Positions 52,051 to 61,447 of a stretch of DNA of 64,000 nucleotides are shown piece by piece. This DNA comes from Paenibacillus sp. Marseille-Q4541 (GTDB taxonomy: Bacteria > Bacillota > Bacilli > Paenibacillales > Paenibacillaceae): contig NZ_JAGXCY010000014.1 of NCBI RefSeq assembly GCF_018310695.1, forward strand, positions 1-64,000, written 5' to 3'. A program made the position numbers and the translations under genes. A model generated the notes under the pieces. The model was not told where the DNA came from and did not search any database. It saw only the letters and a list, made by a program, of their open reading frames with translations. Numbering within the stretch: position 1 is the stretch's first letter; each line of letters opens with the position of its first letter.

Positions 52051-52668
52051 TTATGAATTCCGCATAATGATTGACTCAAGACGGTTTGCTACGTGTTCAC
52101 AAGAATCTGTAGTTGTCTCGAGGCGCTCGTAGATTTCTTTACGCTTAATCAGCTCGATTGGGTCCTGTACGGAAGCAAACAAGTTTTTGGTACAGATGCG
52201 AAGAAGCTCGTCCCCTTGATTCTCCAGATCATTCAGGCGAATCGTGTACTCACGGATGGCGAGCAATTTTTTCTGAGATAAGAGGTGAACTGCCTTCTGA
52301 ATTTCATAAGCAGATTCACGAAGAATTTCGGAGAACTGAATAATATACTCGTCCGCTTCTTTCAGATTGTACATGTAGAAACGGGAAGCAGTGGCTTCAA
52401 GTCCATCCAGTACATCATCAAGTGTAGTTGCCAGAGCCATGATATCATCACGTTCAATCGGTGTGATAAACGTCTTGTTCAGTTCCTTGATGATCGTGTG
52501 CGTATAATTGTCGCACTCGGACTCATACTTCTTCATTTGATCAGTGAACTCAACCATGTTACTTAGATCGCCGGTGTTCTGCGCAAAGTAATCTGCAGCT
52601 TGTACAACGGTATTAGCCATATTTTCGAGAGTCTCGAAAAATATATCCTTCTTCTTTTTAAAAGCCAT
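52051..52668 (-). CDS. DUF47 (PhoU-like, YkaA) protein
   Basis: 205 residues of helical bundle, PhoU-related: ETLENMANTVVQAADYFAQN, VEFTDQMKKYESECDNYTHT, DRDDIMALATTLDDVLDGLE-type block near 75, and DSCEHVANRLESIIMRNS at the C-terminus. Family members are fixed partners of Pit transporters and are thought to regulate them. It is the first gene of the two-gene operon with pit; GGGGATATAAAA precedes the ATG. Confidence 0.9.
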   Translation of the reverse strand: MAFKKKKDIFFETLENMANTVVQAADYFAQNTGDLSNMVEFTDQMKKYESECDNYTHTIIKELNKTFITPIERDDIMALATTLDDVLDGLEATASRFYMYNLKEADEYIIQFSEILRESAYEIQKAVHLLSQKKLLAIREYTIRLNDLENQGDELLRICTKNLFASVQDPIELIKRKEIYERLETTTDSCEHVANRLESIIMRNS

Positions 52669-52935
52669 TTTTATATCCCCTTCACAGAAAAATTGCGTGA
52701 AATTTTAATGAAATGAAATGACAACATTTGATATCTTATCACACTTTACATCGTGTTTACATAAAAAACGAACGATTTTCACAATAGAATTTTTCATCTT
52801 TTGACATAGGTTGACCAAAGGCGACACATTTTATCCAGATTCTGTTTAATTCACCTAACATCATCCGACTTATATCTGCATTGCGAATGGACCTGCGGAC
52901 CAGTTCTTCCAATCAAGCCCATTCACAATAGGTCC

Positions 52936-53994
52936 TTACTGGATCGTTATATTTCCTTTGTACATATTCCCTGCTGGACTTCGGGTGTTTCCGCTCACTG
53001 TCGCAGAAGTATTACTGTATGCCGCCACCACATAGACGTCAGGGCTCGTCAGGTAGAGGGTATTATTGAGAAACTGATTCCCTGTCCCAGAGCCGGGTAC
53101 AATCTCATGAAGCTGGAAGGCATCGACGATGACCTGATTGCCATTCTGATACACCGTGTTATTACGAATGATGGCCCCATTTCCTTTCACATCGATAAAA
53201 CTGTCAGCATAGTTGGCCCCGCTAATACCTTCCCCATGAAAAGTACAGTTCTCAACTAGGGTACCGATCGTTCTTTCTTTAATATCAATGTGCTCTGCCG
53301 TAATATTCGGGCCAAACACAACGTTCCGAATAACGTTATAATGCGTGTTCTGATTGTAGCTTGCCCCTTCAGCTGAACCGACGTATACACCTTCACCGTA
53401 ACCTGCCCCTGTCAGGCCTGTATCATGGATATATGAATTCTCAATCGTGCTATAAGAAGAACCATCCCTGAAATGAACACCCTCATAACCAATATTGTAA
53501 ACCTCTACATTCGTAATCAGCGTATGATTGGAATTATCGAGCATAATTCCTTTCTGAGCATTCGTCATTTTCAAATCGCGAATAATCCAGTAGTCTCCTT
53601 GAATACGCAGGCTGTATCCCGATCCTGCCGAGTAGCCAGACAGGATGGCTGGCTGAGCTGGATTCTGACTCCGAATCGTAATGGGCTGTGCATCTGTTCC
53701 ATCCACTATAGAAGAAAAACTGCCCGTATAGGTCCCAGGTGAGAGTATAATTTGTCCGCCAGGGACTACATTTTTGAGCGCACTGGATAAACAGGAACTT
53801 GTGCTGCAAGTCGTAGTGGTCGCTTTCGGCTGAATAATGGTCTCTTGAATAGCTGGCTGTAATCCTAGTTGACCTGCTGCTTTCACTTCCGCTACACCTG
53901 ATGGGTAAACTGGGCATAATATTACGGCTAGAGCCACAAACCCTACCACTTTTGTAAAACACCTATGGAACGCTCCCTCATTCTTACGTTTCAT
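52936..53994 (-). CDS. Secreted right-handed beta-helix protein
   Basis: 352 residues with a signal peptide (VVGFVALAVILCPVYPSGVA, about residues 19-40). The mature part is a right-handed parallel beta-helix with many short strands (IIRDLKMTNAQKGIMLDNSN; TLVENCTFHGEGISGANYAD; AIIRNNTVYQNGNQVIVDAF). The GQIILSPGTYTG opening is typical of NosD/pectate-lyase-like repeats. Probably binds or cleaves polysaccharide outside the cell; no catalytic residues can be named. Start either at 53994 or two codons upstream. Confidence 0.8.
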   Translation of the reverse strand: MKRKNEGAFHRCFTKVVGFVALAVILCPVYPSGVAEVKAAGQLGLQPAIQETIIQPKATTTTCSTSSCLSSALKNVVPGGQIILSPGTYTGSFSSIVDGTDAQPITIRSQNPAQPAILSGYSAGSGYSLRIQGDYWIIRDLKMTNAQKGIMLDNSNHTLITNVEVYNIGYEGVHFRDGSSYSTIENSYIHDTGLTGAGYGEGVYVGSAEGASYNQNTHYNVIRNVVFGPNITAEHIDIKERTIGTLVENCTFHGEGISGANYADSFIDVKGNGAIIRNNTVYQNGNQVIVDAFQLHEIVPGSGTGNQFLNNTLYLTSPDVYVVAAYSNTSATVSGNTRSPAGNMYKGNITIQ

Positions 53995-54014
53995 GTACAT
54001 TTCACCCTCCCATA

Positions 54015-54057
54015 TAAAAAAACTGACTCCATTTGGATCTGTATGTCCTGGGGTCAG
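54015..54057 (-). terminator. Terminator of yerB
   Basis: On the minus strand CTGACCCC pairs with GGAGTCAG and is followed by TTTTTTT, about 50 bases past the yerB stop. Confidence 0.75.
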
Positions 54058-54105
54058 CTTCTATATCTGTTTATTCTTCTAATAGAGGGATATTATTTTA
54101 AACTT

Positions 54106-55182
54106 TTAAGGAGTGTGGATCTTTACATGCTCTTTCAGTGGCGGTACATTGGTCACAATACTAAAAAAGGTTTTTCCTGGAACGAGCGGTAATTCCTCGC
54201 CATCTTTCGTAATTCGGACAATATCGCCCGCTTTTTTTGACCATTGCCCTTGTGTGACTTTGCCCTGTTGAAATAACATGGCCTCTCCGCCAGAGGTTGT
54301 ATCTACACTCAGTCTTCCAACATCGTCCAGCACTTTGTGAGCAGTAGATAGTACGATGATATTGGAAGCCGCAATCCGCTGTCCGTTGTCTGCATCTACA
54401 TCTTCCTTACCTCCTACACTCCTTAAATACTGATGAGTGGAGTCATCGTAATCGTAACTCACCTGATAACTGCTATTCATATAGGTAATATCAAAACTTG
54501 CAGCCTCTTCTCCTTCCACCTGAACTCCTTCATCCAAGTATGAATATACCGGTGAATTGTTTTCCTCCGAGTATCCGCGTTTCGCAGCGGCTTCACGCAG
54601 CTGATCAAGGGAAGAATACAGGTTGTGGGGTGCTTTGCGGTCTTTGCTGCGGAAATAGTACGGACCCGCATTAGAAATTTCGTCCAGATAGGGTTTGTCC
54701 TGGTTTTGTAAAATAGAATAGGCGGCTGGGCTGCCTCCTGCATGAGCTAGAATACTGCCATAGCTTTCTCCTATTTCAATTAAATAAGGGCGTATGCTGC
54801 GAATTGGGCCTACTGTTTCCGTGGTACCTTCGCTTTGAAAAATAGCAATCAGCCGGGTGATTCCTCCTTCTGCAAGGACTTCATAGATCTGATCAGCTTG
54901 ACTCAGACCAGATTGAGGTCTTGCAGCAGGTGCGTTATTAATCATAACCGCAACCGGTCTTTTCTCGGCAGGCTCCTCTACTTTCATACCCGTTAGAGGT
55001 GCCGTATAAGCATTGCCTGGTTCTATCTCTCCTTTGGGAGGATCTAATGGTTCAGGCGGTGTCTCCACTACCAAACCAGAAGGTTCCTCTAATGTTGGTG
55101 CATCCGTCCTACAGCCTGTGGTTGATACGAGGAATACAAGTGTGAACAAAATTGCGATCATCAGTCTATTTTTATTGTGCAA
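54106..55182 (-). CDS. yerB: DUF3048 lipoprotein, YerB
   Basis: 358-residue lipoprotein: signal LTLVFLVSTTGCRT-type (LFTLVFLVSTTGC, Cys24) with a Pro-rich spacer (SGLVVETPPEPLDPPKGEIE). Then comes the DUF3048 core (APLTGMKVEEPAEKRPVAVM, INNAPAARPQSGLSQADQIY, EVLAEGGITRLIAIFQSE) and a C-terminal domain (WSKKAGDIVRITKDGEELPL). The TTG start follows GGAGGGAAG. The family is an exported lipoprotein of unknown function, conserved in Bacillus and Paenibacillus. Confidence 0.9.
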   Translation of the reverse strand: MHNKNRLMIAILFTLVFLVSTTGCRTDAPTLEEPSGLVVETPPEPLDPPKGEIEPGNAYTAPLTGMKVEEPAEKRPVAVMINNAPAARPQSGLSQADQIYEVLAEGGITRLIAIFQSEGTTETVGPIRSIRPYLIEIGESYGSILAHAGGSPAAYSILQNQDKPYLDEISNAGPYYFRSKDRKAPHNLYSSLDQLREAAAKRGYSEENNSPVYSYLDEGVQVEGEEAASFDITYMNSSYQVSYDYDDSTHQYLRSVGGKEDVDADNGQRIAASNIIVLSTAHKVLDDVGRLSVDTTSGGEAMLFQQGKVTQGQWSKKAGDIVRITKDGEELPLVPGKTFFSIVTNVPPLKEHVKIHTP

Positions 55183-55321
55183 TGCTATTCTTCCCTCCTT
55201 GTTATCTTCACTCCTATAAATAATGGTATTTTATTTATTTAATCACATAAACGATGGTTTTGTCTTAATTCTTGTTTAAATGGAAATAAAAAGGGATTTT
55301 TCCGAGAGTTTTTTTATTTAT

Positions 55322-55364
55322 TGTGAATTAAATCACAAACATATTGCTGAATATATTTTAAGAT
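55322..55364 (+). promoter_or_regulatory. Fnr-type site and class II promoter of the DoxX gene
   Basis: TGTGA-ATTAAA-TCACA (55322-55337) matches the Crp/Fnr consensus exactly. TAAGAT (55359-55364) is a plausible -10 box; transcription would start near 55371, which puts the site centre at about -41.5, the class II activator position. No good -35 box is present, as expected for an activated promoter. The DoxX gene starts 146 bases downstream. Confidence 0.65.
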
Positions 55365-55482
55365 AAAGACATCAAAAGAGTGATCACTTTTATAGCACTA
55401 CTCGCAATACAATAGAGCACCCTTAACCGGATGCTTGTAACATCTTATAGACAAAAACAAAAAAACGGATGGAGTGGTTTCT

Positions 55483-56010
55483 ATGTTTACAACATGGATT
55501 AGAGAAAATAAAGTAGCAATGTGGTTACTGACTGTACTTCGTATTTATATCGGTTATGACTGGATGACTCACGGATGGGCTAAACTGACAGGCGGCGGAT
55601 TTGATGCAAGTGGTTTTATTGGTGGAGCAATTGCCAATTCGACAGGTGAAGCTGCAACAGTTCAAGGCTGGTGGGGAACTTTCCTTGAAACTTTTGCCCT
55701 CCCGAATGTAGGATTGTTCAACTTCCTTGTACCGCTTGGTGAATTCCTTGTAGGTCTCGGATTGATCCTTGGATGTTTCACTACTTTCGCTGTACTGATG
55801 GGGATTGTCATGAACTTCGCTTTCCTCTTCTCGGGTACTGTAAGCACCAATGCACAATTGATCTTACTTCAAATGTTTATCCTCGTTGCTGGATTTAACG
55901 CTGGTAAAATCGGTCTCGACCACTGGGTGGTTCCTTACATCCGCAGCATGTTTGGCAAATTCAGAGGTAAAGACAAAGCGATGCACATTAAAACACAGCA
56001 AGATTTCTAA
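55483..56010 (+). CDS. DoxX-family membrane protein
   Basis: 175 residues with four membrane helices: MWLLTVLRIYIGYDWMTHGW, FNFLVPLGEFLVGLGLILGC, FAVLMGIVMNFAFLFSGTV and LLQMFILVAGFNAGKIGLDH. This is the DoxX/YfiD/CatD-type layout, seen in proteins linked to respiratory or thiol redox functions. GGAGTGG precedes the ATG at 55483. The promoter carries a perfect Fnr box, so anaerobic or low-oxygen induction is likely. It has its own terminator. Confidence 0.85.
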   Translation: MFTTWIRENKVAMWLLTVLRIYIGYDWMTHGWAKLTGGGFDASGFIGGAIANSTGEAATVQGWWGTFLETFALPNVGLFNFLVPLGEFLVGLGLILGCFTTFAVLMGIVMNFAFLFSGTVSTNAQLILLQMFILVAGFNAGKIGLDHWVVPYIRSMFGKFRGKDKAMHIKTQQDF

Positions 56011-56046
56011 TCAAATAGATATCCATCACGATAGATTCAACAACCG

Positions 56047-56074
56047 AGCTCCCTTTCTGGGAGCTTGTTTTTTT
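56047..56074 (+). terminator. Terminator of the DoxX gene
   Basis: AGCTCCC (56047-56053), TTTCT loop, GGGAGCT (56059-56065), then a T-run. Confidence 0.88.
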
Positions 56075-56161
56075 ATGTCTCAGTATATGCTTTACGTATG
56101 ATATACTTGCTTTTAGATCAAGATGCCTTACTTCATTAAAGCCACTTGGAGGTGTGAGTAT

Positions 56162-56374
56162 ATGGCTGTTAATCGCCGCCTGAACACGGATGCTGACTTT
56201 GAAGAAGCAATGAACGGCAGAAAGCGAATTCGGGTATTTCAGGATAATCATCAGATCAATAATGGAGGTCTAATTATTCGGTTTGACCAGAAGACCATCG
56301 TCATTCAGTCTAGTGTCAGCGATCTCGCTTATCACGATCGGAACGAATGTGAATTTTTCGAGATCAAGATGTAA
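56162..56374 (+). CDS. Small conserved-looking protein
   Basis: 70 residues beginning MAVNRRLNTDADFEEAMNGR, with a beta-rich core (GGLIIRFDQKTIVIQSSVSD) and ending FEIKM. The ATG at 56162 follows GGAGGTG; an earlier ATG lacks a ribosome site. It has its own terminator and is a single-gene unit. It is not recognised; its size suggests a small regulatory or binding protein. Confidence 0.6.
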   Translation: MAVNRRLNTDADFEEAMNGRKRIRVFQDNHQINNGGLIIRFDQKTIVIQSSVSDLAYHDRNECEFFEIKM

Positions 56375-56392
56375 TCTATCGTAAATGTAATA

Positions 56393-56434
56393 AAGGCATC
56401 CCTCGGCGAGAGCGTTCTCGCCAAGGGATGCCTT
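56393..56434. terminator. Bidirectional terminator
   Basis: AAGGCATCCCT-c-GGCGAGA (56393-56411) pairs with TCTCGCC-a-AGGGATGCCTT (56416-56434). It separates the convergent 56162 and DODA genes. Confidence 0.9.
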
Positions 56435-56455
56435 GCTTTATTTTATATAAGTGAA

Positions 56456-57241
56456 CTAAAGAGATGCTCCAAACTGCCAGCAGTTCAGACTAAGACTTCC
56501 ATACTGGTAGGTTTGGAAAAGTCTTTCCGCCTTTCGATCTTCATCTGCAGCACCCATCGCATAGAACAACGGAGCAAAATGCTCTGAAGCATAGGAAGGT
56601 ACTGCATCCTGAGCATGAGGGGCTTTTTTCTCATAAGCAAACAGCTCTCTGAGATTCCAGTTCTCTAGCTGCTCTGCGACCCATTCATCAAATTCCACTG
56701 CCCAGGCCTCAGGCTCGTCTTGCTGACTCAGCTTTCGTAAATTATGAACCAACCCTCCGCTGCCAATAATGAGAATTCCTTCTTCGCGAAGCGGGGCAAG
56801 CATACGTCCAATATGATACTGTTCCCTCTCGGAACGTACTGAATCTACAGACAAAGGGACAACCGGAATATTCGCTTCCGGGAACATATGCCGAAGAATA
56901 ACCCATACACCATGGTCGAGTCCTCTGTCATTCGATGGTTTCACAGGAAGGTTCTCTTCCTTGAAAAGTTCGCATATTCTGGCGGATAGTTCAGGGTCAC
57001 CTTGAGCCGGATATTCAAGCCTGTACATCTCACTAGGAAAACCATAAAAATCATGCATCGTGGAATGATGCTCATCCACCGATATGGTCTGAACAGGCTC
57101 ATCAAAATGCGCCGAAAAAACGATGATGCCTTTGGGAAGCGGCATACGGGCACCGAGTTCTCTGAGGAAAGCAGTATACTCGTTATCCTCTACCGCAAGG
57201 GTAGGTGAACCGTGAGCTATAAACAAAGTAGGTAAGGTCAT
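56456..57241 (-). CDS. DODA-type extradiol dioxygenase (YgiD-like)
   Basis: 261 residues of the LigB/DODA superfamily. Likely metal ligands are His in LFIAHGSPTLA, His in IVFSAHFDE, His in LDHGVWVILRHM, and His in SEHFAPLFYAMG. These proteins cleave catechol-type rings such as 4,5-DOPA; the true substrate here is unknown. ATG at 57241 (GGAGG 10 bases upstream) gives MTLPTLFIAHG. It is monocistronic. Confidence 0.87.
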   Translation of the reverse strand: MTLPTLFIAHGSPTLAVEDNEYTAFLRELGARMPLPKGIIVFSAHFDEPVQTISVDEHHSTMHDFYGFPSEMYRLEYPAQGDPELSARICELFKEENLPVKPSNDRGLDHGVWVILRHMFPEANIPVVPLSVDSVRSEREQYHIGRMLAPLREEGILIIGSGGLVHNLRKLSQQDEPEAWAVEFDEWVAEQLENWNLRELFAYEKKAPHAQDAVPSYASEHFAPLFYAMGAADEDRKAERLFQTYQYGSLSLNCWQFGASL

Positions 57242-57343
57242 CGCTGCCAAGCCTCCAGACACAGGTATAATGGTTGCCCCTTTATTTTAACGCTAGGATA
57301 TGAGAATTCCAATCATTTTCAGGGCTAAATCCATATTTTTACC

Positions 57344-58174
57344 TTAAATCATCCAGTGCTGCCAGTCTTGATCCATCCTATTCTGTTCACCAAGCCAAGC
57401 ACGAGTCCGTTTAATGAGCTGCTCCCGCTCCGGCCCGGATGAAAATGTGTGATTTCCCTGAAAAATAATGTCCTTATCGCAGCGTCCGGAAGAGCGCATC
57501 CAGAACACTTTTTGATATAAAAAGGCGTAGTCGACCGGAATGGTATCATCGCTTGTTCCATGCACAACGAGTACATCCCCCGAAAATTTGCTCGCCTCCT
57601 GAAACGGCTGAAACTGAGCCAAAGAATCAAAGAATACGGGACTAAAACCGTAGCCGAGATGATCTGCGCTTCCTTCTTTTACGGATTGATCATACGTATC
57701 ACGGCCTGTGATCTTCACAATATCATTAAACGGATAACCTACAGCGGACCACATGATCAGCCTAGTCACTCGCTTGTCTCTTGTCGCTGTCAGCAAAGCT
57801 GTTGCTCCCCCGAGACTATGTCCAAGCAGTGTGATTCGTTTCGGGTCCACGTCACAGCAGTCAACTGCATAGTCGAGTACGCTTCGTGTTTGATTAATCA
57901 TCGATTCAAGACCTTCTGCTCCGTACTCTCCACTGCTCTCTCCGCAGCCGATATAATCAAACCGAAGTACCATATATCCATCTTCAGCGAGTTCGCGGGC
58001 AGTTTTTACAAAAAGACGATCGACACCAATCCGGCTGCCTATAAACCCGTGACATATAATAATAAGCGGCACACGTGCAGGCCGCTCTCCTTCTTGCAGT
58101 TCGGGCACGACAGGATAATGAATCGTTGCAGCCAGATCCTCCTGGCCATGACGAATGACGATTTGTCTTTCCAT
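57344..58174 (-). CDS. Alpha/beta hydrolase
   Basis: 276-residue serine hydrolase. Oxyanion region LIIICHGFIGSRIGVDRLFV, nucleophile elbow LLGHSLGGATAL (Ser near residue 120), acid in VVHGTSDDTIPVDY and His in FQGNHTFSSG. The layout matches YtxM/BAAT-like esterases. GGGGGAG precedes the ATG. A cytosolic esterase or acyl hydrolase is the best description. Confidence 0.9.
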   Translation of the reverse strand: MERQIVIRHGQEDLAATIHYPVVPELQEGERPARVPLIIICHGFIGSRIGVDRLFVKTARELAEDGYMVLRFDYIGCGESSGEYGAEGLESMINQTRSVLDYAVDCCDVDPKRITLLGHSLGGATALLTATRDKRVTRLIMWSAVGYPFNDIVKITGRDTYDQSVKEGSADHLGYGFSPVFFDSLAQFQPFQEASKFSGDVLVVHGTSDDTIPVDYAFLYQKVFWMRSSGRCDKDIIFQGNHTFSSGPEREQLIKRTRAWLGEQNRMDQDWQHWMI

Positions 58175-58300
58175 AAAAACTCCCCCTAGACTCGATTACT
58201 TTCATTTCAATTAAATCCGATAAGAATAATGTGGATTAAGTTGAAATCAGTTTAGCATCTTCATCCAAGAAAAGTCAATCGCTTTCTGCCTACGTTATCT

Positions 58301-58657
58301 TCACTCGTAACTTTGACGAAACAATGACTTCGTCTTCTGCTTTCCTTCCAGCTCATCAGGATGGAACGCAGAATCGTACGAAGGCTCACCTAATAGTTCG
58401 GAACCAAACTCACTGTCTTCACTTGTTCCATATACGGGTGCCAAATTAGAGATTTCTGCACTCACCTGAGAAGCAGAATTGGAGGTTTGACTTGCACGCT
58501 TCGCTTCCTCCGAGGAACTCACTTTCTCTGCCCAGGCAAACTCGGCTTTGTTTTCCGCGTGTTCATGAATGACCTCCGCTTGTACGACTTCATCCTTTAC
58601 TCCCCGGGACTGACTGTTCAGTAAATATTGTCTTGTTGCATCATTATGTGCTTCCAT
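58301..58657 (-). CDS. Hydrophilic protein of unknown function
   Basis: 118 residues, strongly acidic and polar, with no membrane segment or domain recognised. The sequence is Ser/Glu-rich (EAKRASQTSNSASQVSAEIS) and likely disordered. GAGGGGAGTG precedes the ATG at 58657. It lies next to a divergent membrane-protein gene. Confidence 0.55.
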   Translation of the reverse strand: MEAHNDATRQYLLNSQSRGVKDEVVQAEVIHEHAENKAEFAWAEKVSSSEEAKRASQTSNSASQVSAEISNLAPVYGTSEDSEFGSELLGEPSYDSAFHPDELEGKQKTKSLFRQSYE

Positions 58658-58849
58658 CAACTACACACTCCCCTCTTGATTTACAATCCGTGTATGAATT
58701 TAGTGTGCAACAGGAGAAAGTTCACTATGCATCTGACTCAAAATGTTCGAAAATGAACGAATAAGAACATGCTTTTTTGCGAATTCCTGTATTGTCCCGT
58801 ATACTAATTTACCGACAGCGCATTTACTCCAGAGAGGAGAGAACATAAA

Positions 58850-59602
58850 ATGAAACCTAATAACAAACAAGTCATGCTGCTAAGGAATCGTCAGATGACT
58901 TTACTTGGTCAGATGAATAAGGAAACATCCACCTTTTATGAAACTTTCTCTGCTAGCGTCAGAGACACGCACATTCCAGATCAGAAGCAGGAAGAACTAC
59001 TGCTAGACACTGCTAAACGTCTTGTTGAAGCACAAAATAAAGGACTTGAACCAGACTCCATCTATGAAGGAGATTCTCAAGGATACATACAGAAAATAGA
59101 ACAAAAGTACAAGCCGCAAACGGGTACAAATCAGCCAACGGATCATAAGAAGAAGGCTTCCGCTGTACCTTCTACAGAATCGAGGGACACCAGAGGAATC
59201 TCATTCAACCTGATGATTGCCTGGAGCGCCATATCTATCGTCCTTGTGTTAATGGGATTCATAGGACTCGTCACCTTATGGGGAGGGCAAGACCCGACAC
59301 CCTATACTCGAATTAGTATTTTTACATTAGCACTCATCGCTGTCGGAGCGATTGTACTCATCCAAGTATTGCTATCGTTCAATAATGGACCGGAAGATGA
59401 AGGAATGCCGGCTAGAAAGAAAGGATTTCAGCTGGGAGCCATGTTGAAATATCTCATCGTCGTCGTGGTCATCTTATTTCTAGGGTATAGTCTTGGTCGT
59501 ATTCTGCCTGTAATTGAGTTCTCTTCTGTCACACTCCTCGTGATCGGATTCATTGGTCTTTGTCTGATCTATCCTATTTTTGTTCGTAAACGAAAAAAAT
59601 AG
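58850..59602 (+). CDS. Membrane protein of unknown function (DUF1129-like layout)
   Basis: 250 residues. A soluble helical N-terminus (about 1-115) with a polar linker is followed by four membrane helices: LMIAWSAISIVLVLMGFIGL, IFTLALIAVGAIVLIQVLLS, YLIVVVVILFLGYSLGRILP and VTLLVIGFIGLCLIYPIFVR. It ends KRKK. GAGAGGAGAGAAC precedes the ATG. The layout recalls DUF1129 proteins, but no specific motif was matched. Confidence 0.65.
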   Translation: MKPNNKQVMLLRNRQMTLLGQMNKETSTFYETFSASVRDTHIPDQKQEELLLDTAKRLVEAQNKGLEPDSIYEGDSQGYIQKIEQKYKPQTGTNQPTDHKKKASAVPSTESRDTRGISFNLMIAWSAISIVLVLMGFIGLVTLWGGQDPTPYTRISIFTLALIAVGAIVLIQVLLSFNNGPEDEGMPARKKGFQLGAMLKYLIVVVVILFLGYSLGRILPVIEFSSVTLLVIGFIGLCLIYPIFVRKRKK

Positions 59603-59616
59603 AGTCAGAATAATAT

Positions 59617-59672
59617 AAAAGAGGCTGTCCTTGCGTATCGCAATCGCGAATACTTGGACAGCCTCTTTTTTT
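59617..59672. terminator. Bidirectional terminator
   Basis: AAAAGAGGCTGTCC (59617-59630) pairs with GGACAGCCTCTTTT (59656-59669) and has T-runs on both strands. It separates two convergent genes. Confidence 0.88.
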
Positions 59673-59684
59673 AAACCTAACCTT

Positions 59685-61442
59685 TTACTTCATTGCCTCA
59701 GACAATTCTGTGAAAATAAAGCCGATCGCATATGCTCCCGCATCTGGGTAACCTATGCTTCGTTCTCCTACCGTACCGGCTCTACCCATACGAGCTACGA
59801 TTTCTTCGGTTTTCTTAGCCCCTTCTACCGCAGCTTTTGCTGCTGTTTCAGAAGCAGACTTAATGTCTTCTCCTGCCTGAGCGCTCTGCTGCCAGGAGTC
59901 TGCCATAGGTACAAGTGCATCAATTAGCGTCTTATCACCCACTACAGCCCCGCGTCCAAATGATCTTTCCCCCGTATCTTGAATGCCCTTCACGACCGCA
60001 GACATCAGATCTGCAATATCCTGCACCTTGAGTACTTCTTTGTCACCTGCACTCTTACTTGCCGCACGGAATGCGGATCCCCAGATCGGACCTGAAGCCC
60101 CGCCGCATTTCTCCATAATGATCAGAGAACATGCATCAAGGAATTCGGATATGCTGGAACTTTTCTCTAGTACATGATCCCATTCTTTTTTGAGTTGCTT
60201 AAATCCGGTTGCGATACTTGTACCAAAATCTCCGTCTCCAGCATGAGAGTCGAGATCACAGAAAGGACCTTCGTTTTTGATAATGATTTCACTCATTTTA
60301 TCAATATAATAGATTAGGTTATTCAAAGAGAATTGCTCGTTCTGTATCGAAGCGTACTCCTCAGCAGTTTCTACTACATGGGAAGCTTTTTTATCGTTGT
60401 CCGTCTGAAGCTCTTGCACTGCATTCGTATAGATGACCTCAGAGAGTTTCCCTTTCATCGTAAGCGCAGGAGTCTCACACTCCTCCGCCAAAAGTCCCTT
60501 CAGCTCTTCATCCAGCTGCATCAAAGACAGGGAAGCACCCGCCATATCGATACTTGTCATGTAGTCGCCGACAAGAACTTTCAGTACCTTTTTGCCTCTC
60601 GAAGTCAGCTCTCGCATCACTGCATTATTAAGCAGGTACAACTCCTGAAGCGGAGAACCACCAAAACCGTTCACCAGGACGGCGAACTCCTCTTCCCCGT
60701 TTGGATCCATATGCTTCAGCAGATCTTCTACCATGCGCTTTGCCAATTCATCAGCAGGGAGGATCTTTTCGCGTCTGATTCCAGGCTCACCGTGAATTCC
60801 GACCCCGTACTCCATTTCATCCTCGTTCAGTTCAAACGTAGGACTTCCTTTTGCTGGAACGGTACAAGAAGTCAGTGCAAAACCAATGCTTTTCGTACGA
60901 TTTGCTGCCTTTTGTGCCACTTCTTTCACTTCAGAAAGTGATTTGCCGAGTTCAGCAGCAGCACCTGCAATTTTATGAACAAATACGGTTCCTGCGACAC
61001 CTCGTTTACCCACCGTGTACAGGCTGTCTTCCACTGCGATATCATCGTCTACTTTCACGTAGTCCACTGTGATTCCGTCTTCCCCTGCCAAATGGGCAGC
61101 GTTACGGAAATTCATAATGTCTCCGCTGTAGTTTTTAATAATAAGCAATGTACCTTTCTCGCTACGTGACTCACGAATCGCTTGATAGACCTGGATCTGG
61201 GATGGAGAAGCAAATACGTCTCCGCAGACTGCTACATCGAGCATCCCTTTCCCAACAAACCCCCCATGTGCGGGTTCATGACCGCTTCCTCCGCCACTAA
61301 TCAGTGTAACTTTGTTATTATTAAGTTCTTTCTTCTTAATGATCTTGTATCTTGAATCAAAGGTAAGCTCTGGATGGGCCAAAATAAGTCCGTTCGCCAT
61401 TTCCCTAACAAGTGTTTCCGGTTTATTCATCATTTTTTTCAT
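59685..61442 (-). CDS. ATP-dependent dihydroxyacetone kinase, fused DhaK-DhaL
   Basis: 585 residues. The DhaK part (about 1-330) has GGGSGHEPAHGGFVGKGMLD, whose His binds dihydroxyacetone covalently, and DGITVDYVKVDDDIA. The DhaL part (about 385-585) binds ATP-Mg through DLDSHAGDGDFGTS, GGASGPIWGSAF and GDKTLIDALVP. A single-chain kinase with both parts uses ATP rather than the PTS. The ATG at 61442 follows TTAGGGTG. It lies 5 bases after the glycerol dehydrogenase gene and phosphorylates its product. Confidence 0.92.
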   Translation of the reverse strand: MKKMMNKPETLVREMANGLILAHPELTFDSRYKIIKKKELNNNKVTLISGGGSGHEPAHGGFVGKGMLDVAVCGDVFASPSQIQVYQAIRESRSEKGTLLIIKNYSGDIMNFRNAAHLAGEDGITVDYVKVDDDIAVEDSLYTVGKRGVAGTVFVHKIAGAAAELGKSLSEVKEVAQKAANRTKSIGFALTSCTVPAKGSPTFELNEDEMEYGVGIHGEPGIRREKILPADELAKRMVEDLLKHMDPNGEEEFAVLVNGFGGSPLQELYLLNNAVMRELTSRGKKVLKVLVGDYMTSIDMAGASLSLMQLDEELKGLLAEECETPALTMKGKLSEVIYTNAVQELQTDNDKKASHVVETAEEYASIQNEQFSLNNLIYYIDKMSEIIIKNEGPFCDLDSHAGDGDFGTSIATGFKQLKKEWDHVLEKSSSISEFLDACSLIIMEKCGGASGPIWGSAFRAASKSAGDKEVLKVQDIADLMSAVVKGIQDTGERSFGRGAVVGDKTLIDALVPMADSWQQSAQAGEDIKSASETAAKAAVEGAKKTEEIVARMGRAGTVGERSIGYPDAGAYAIGFIFTELSEAMK

Positions 61443-61447
61443 TATAT

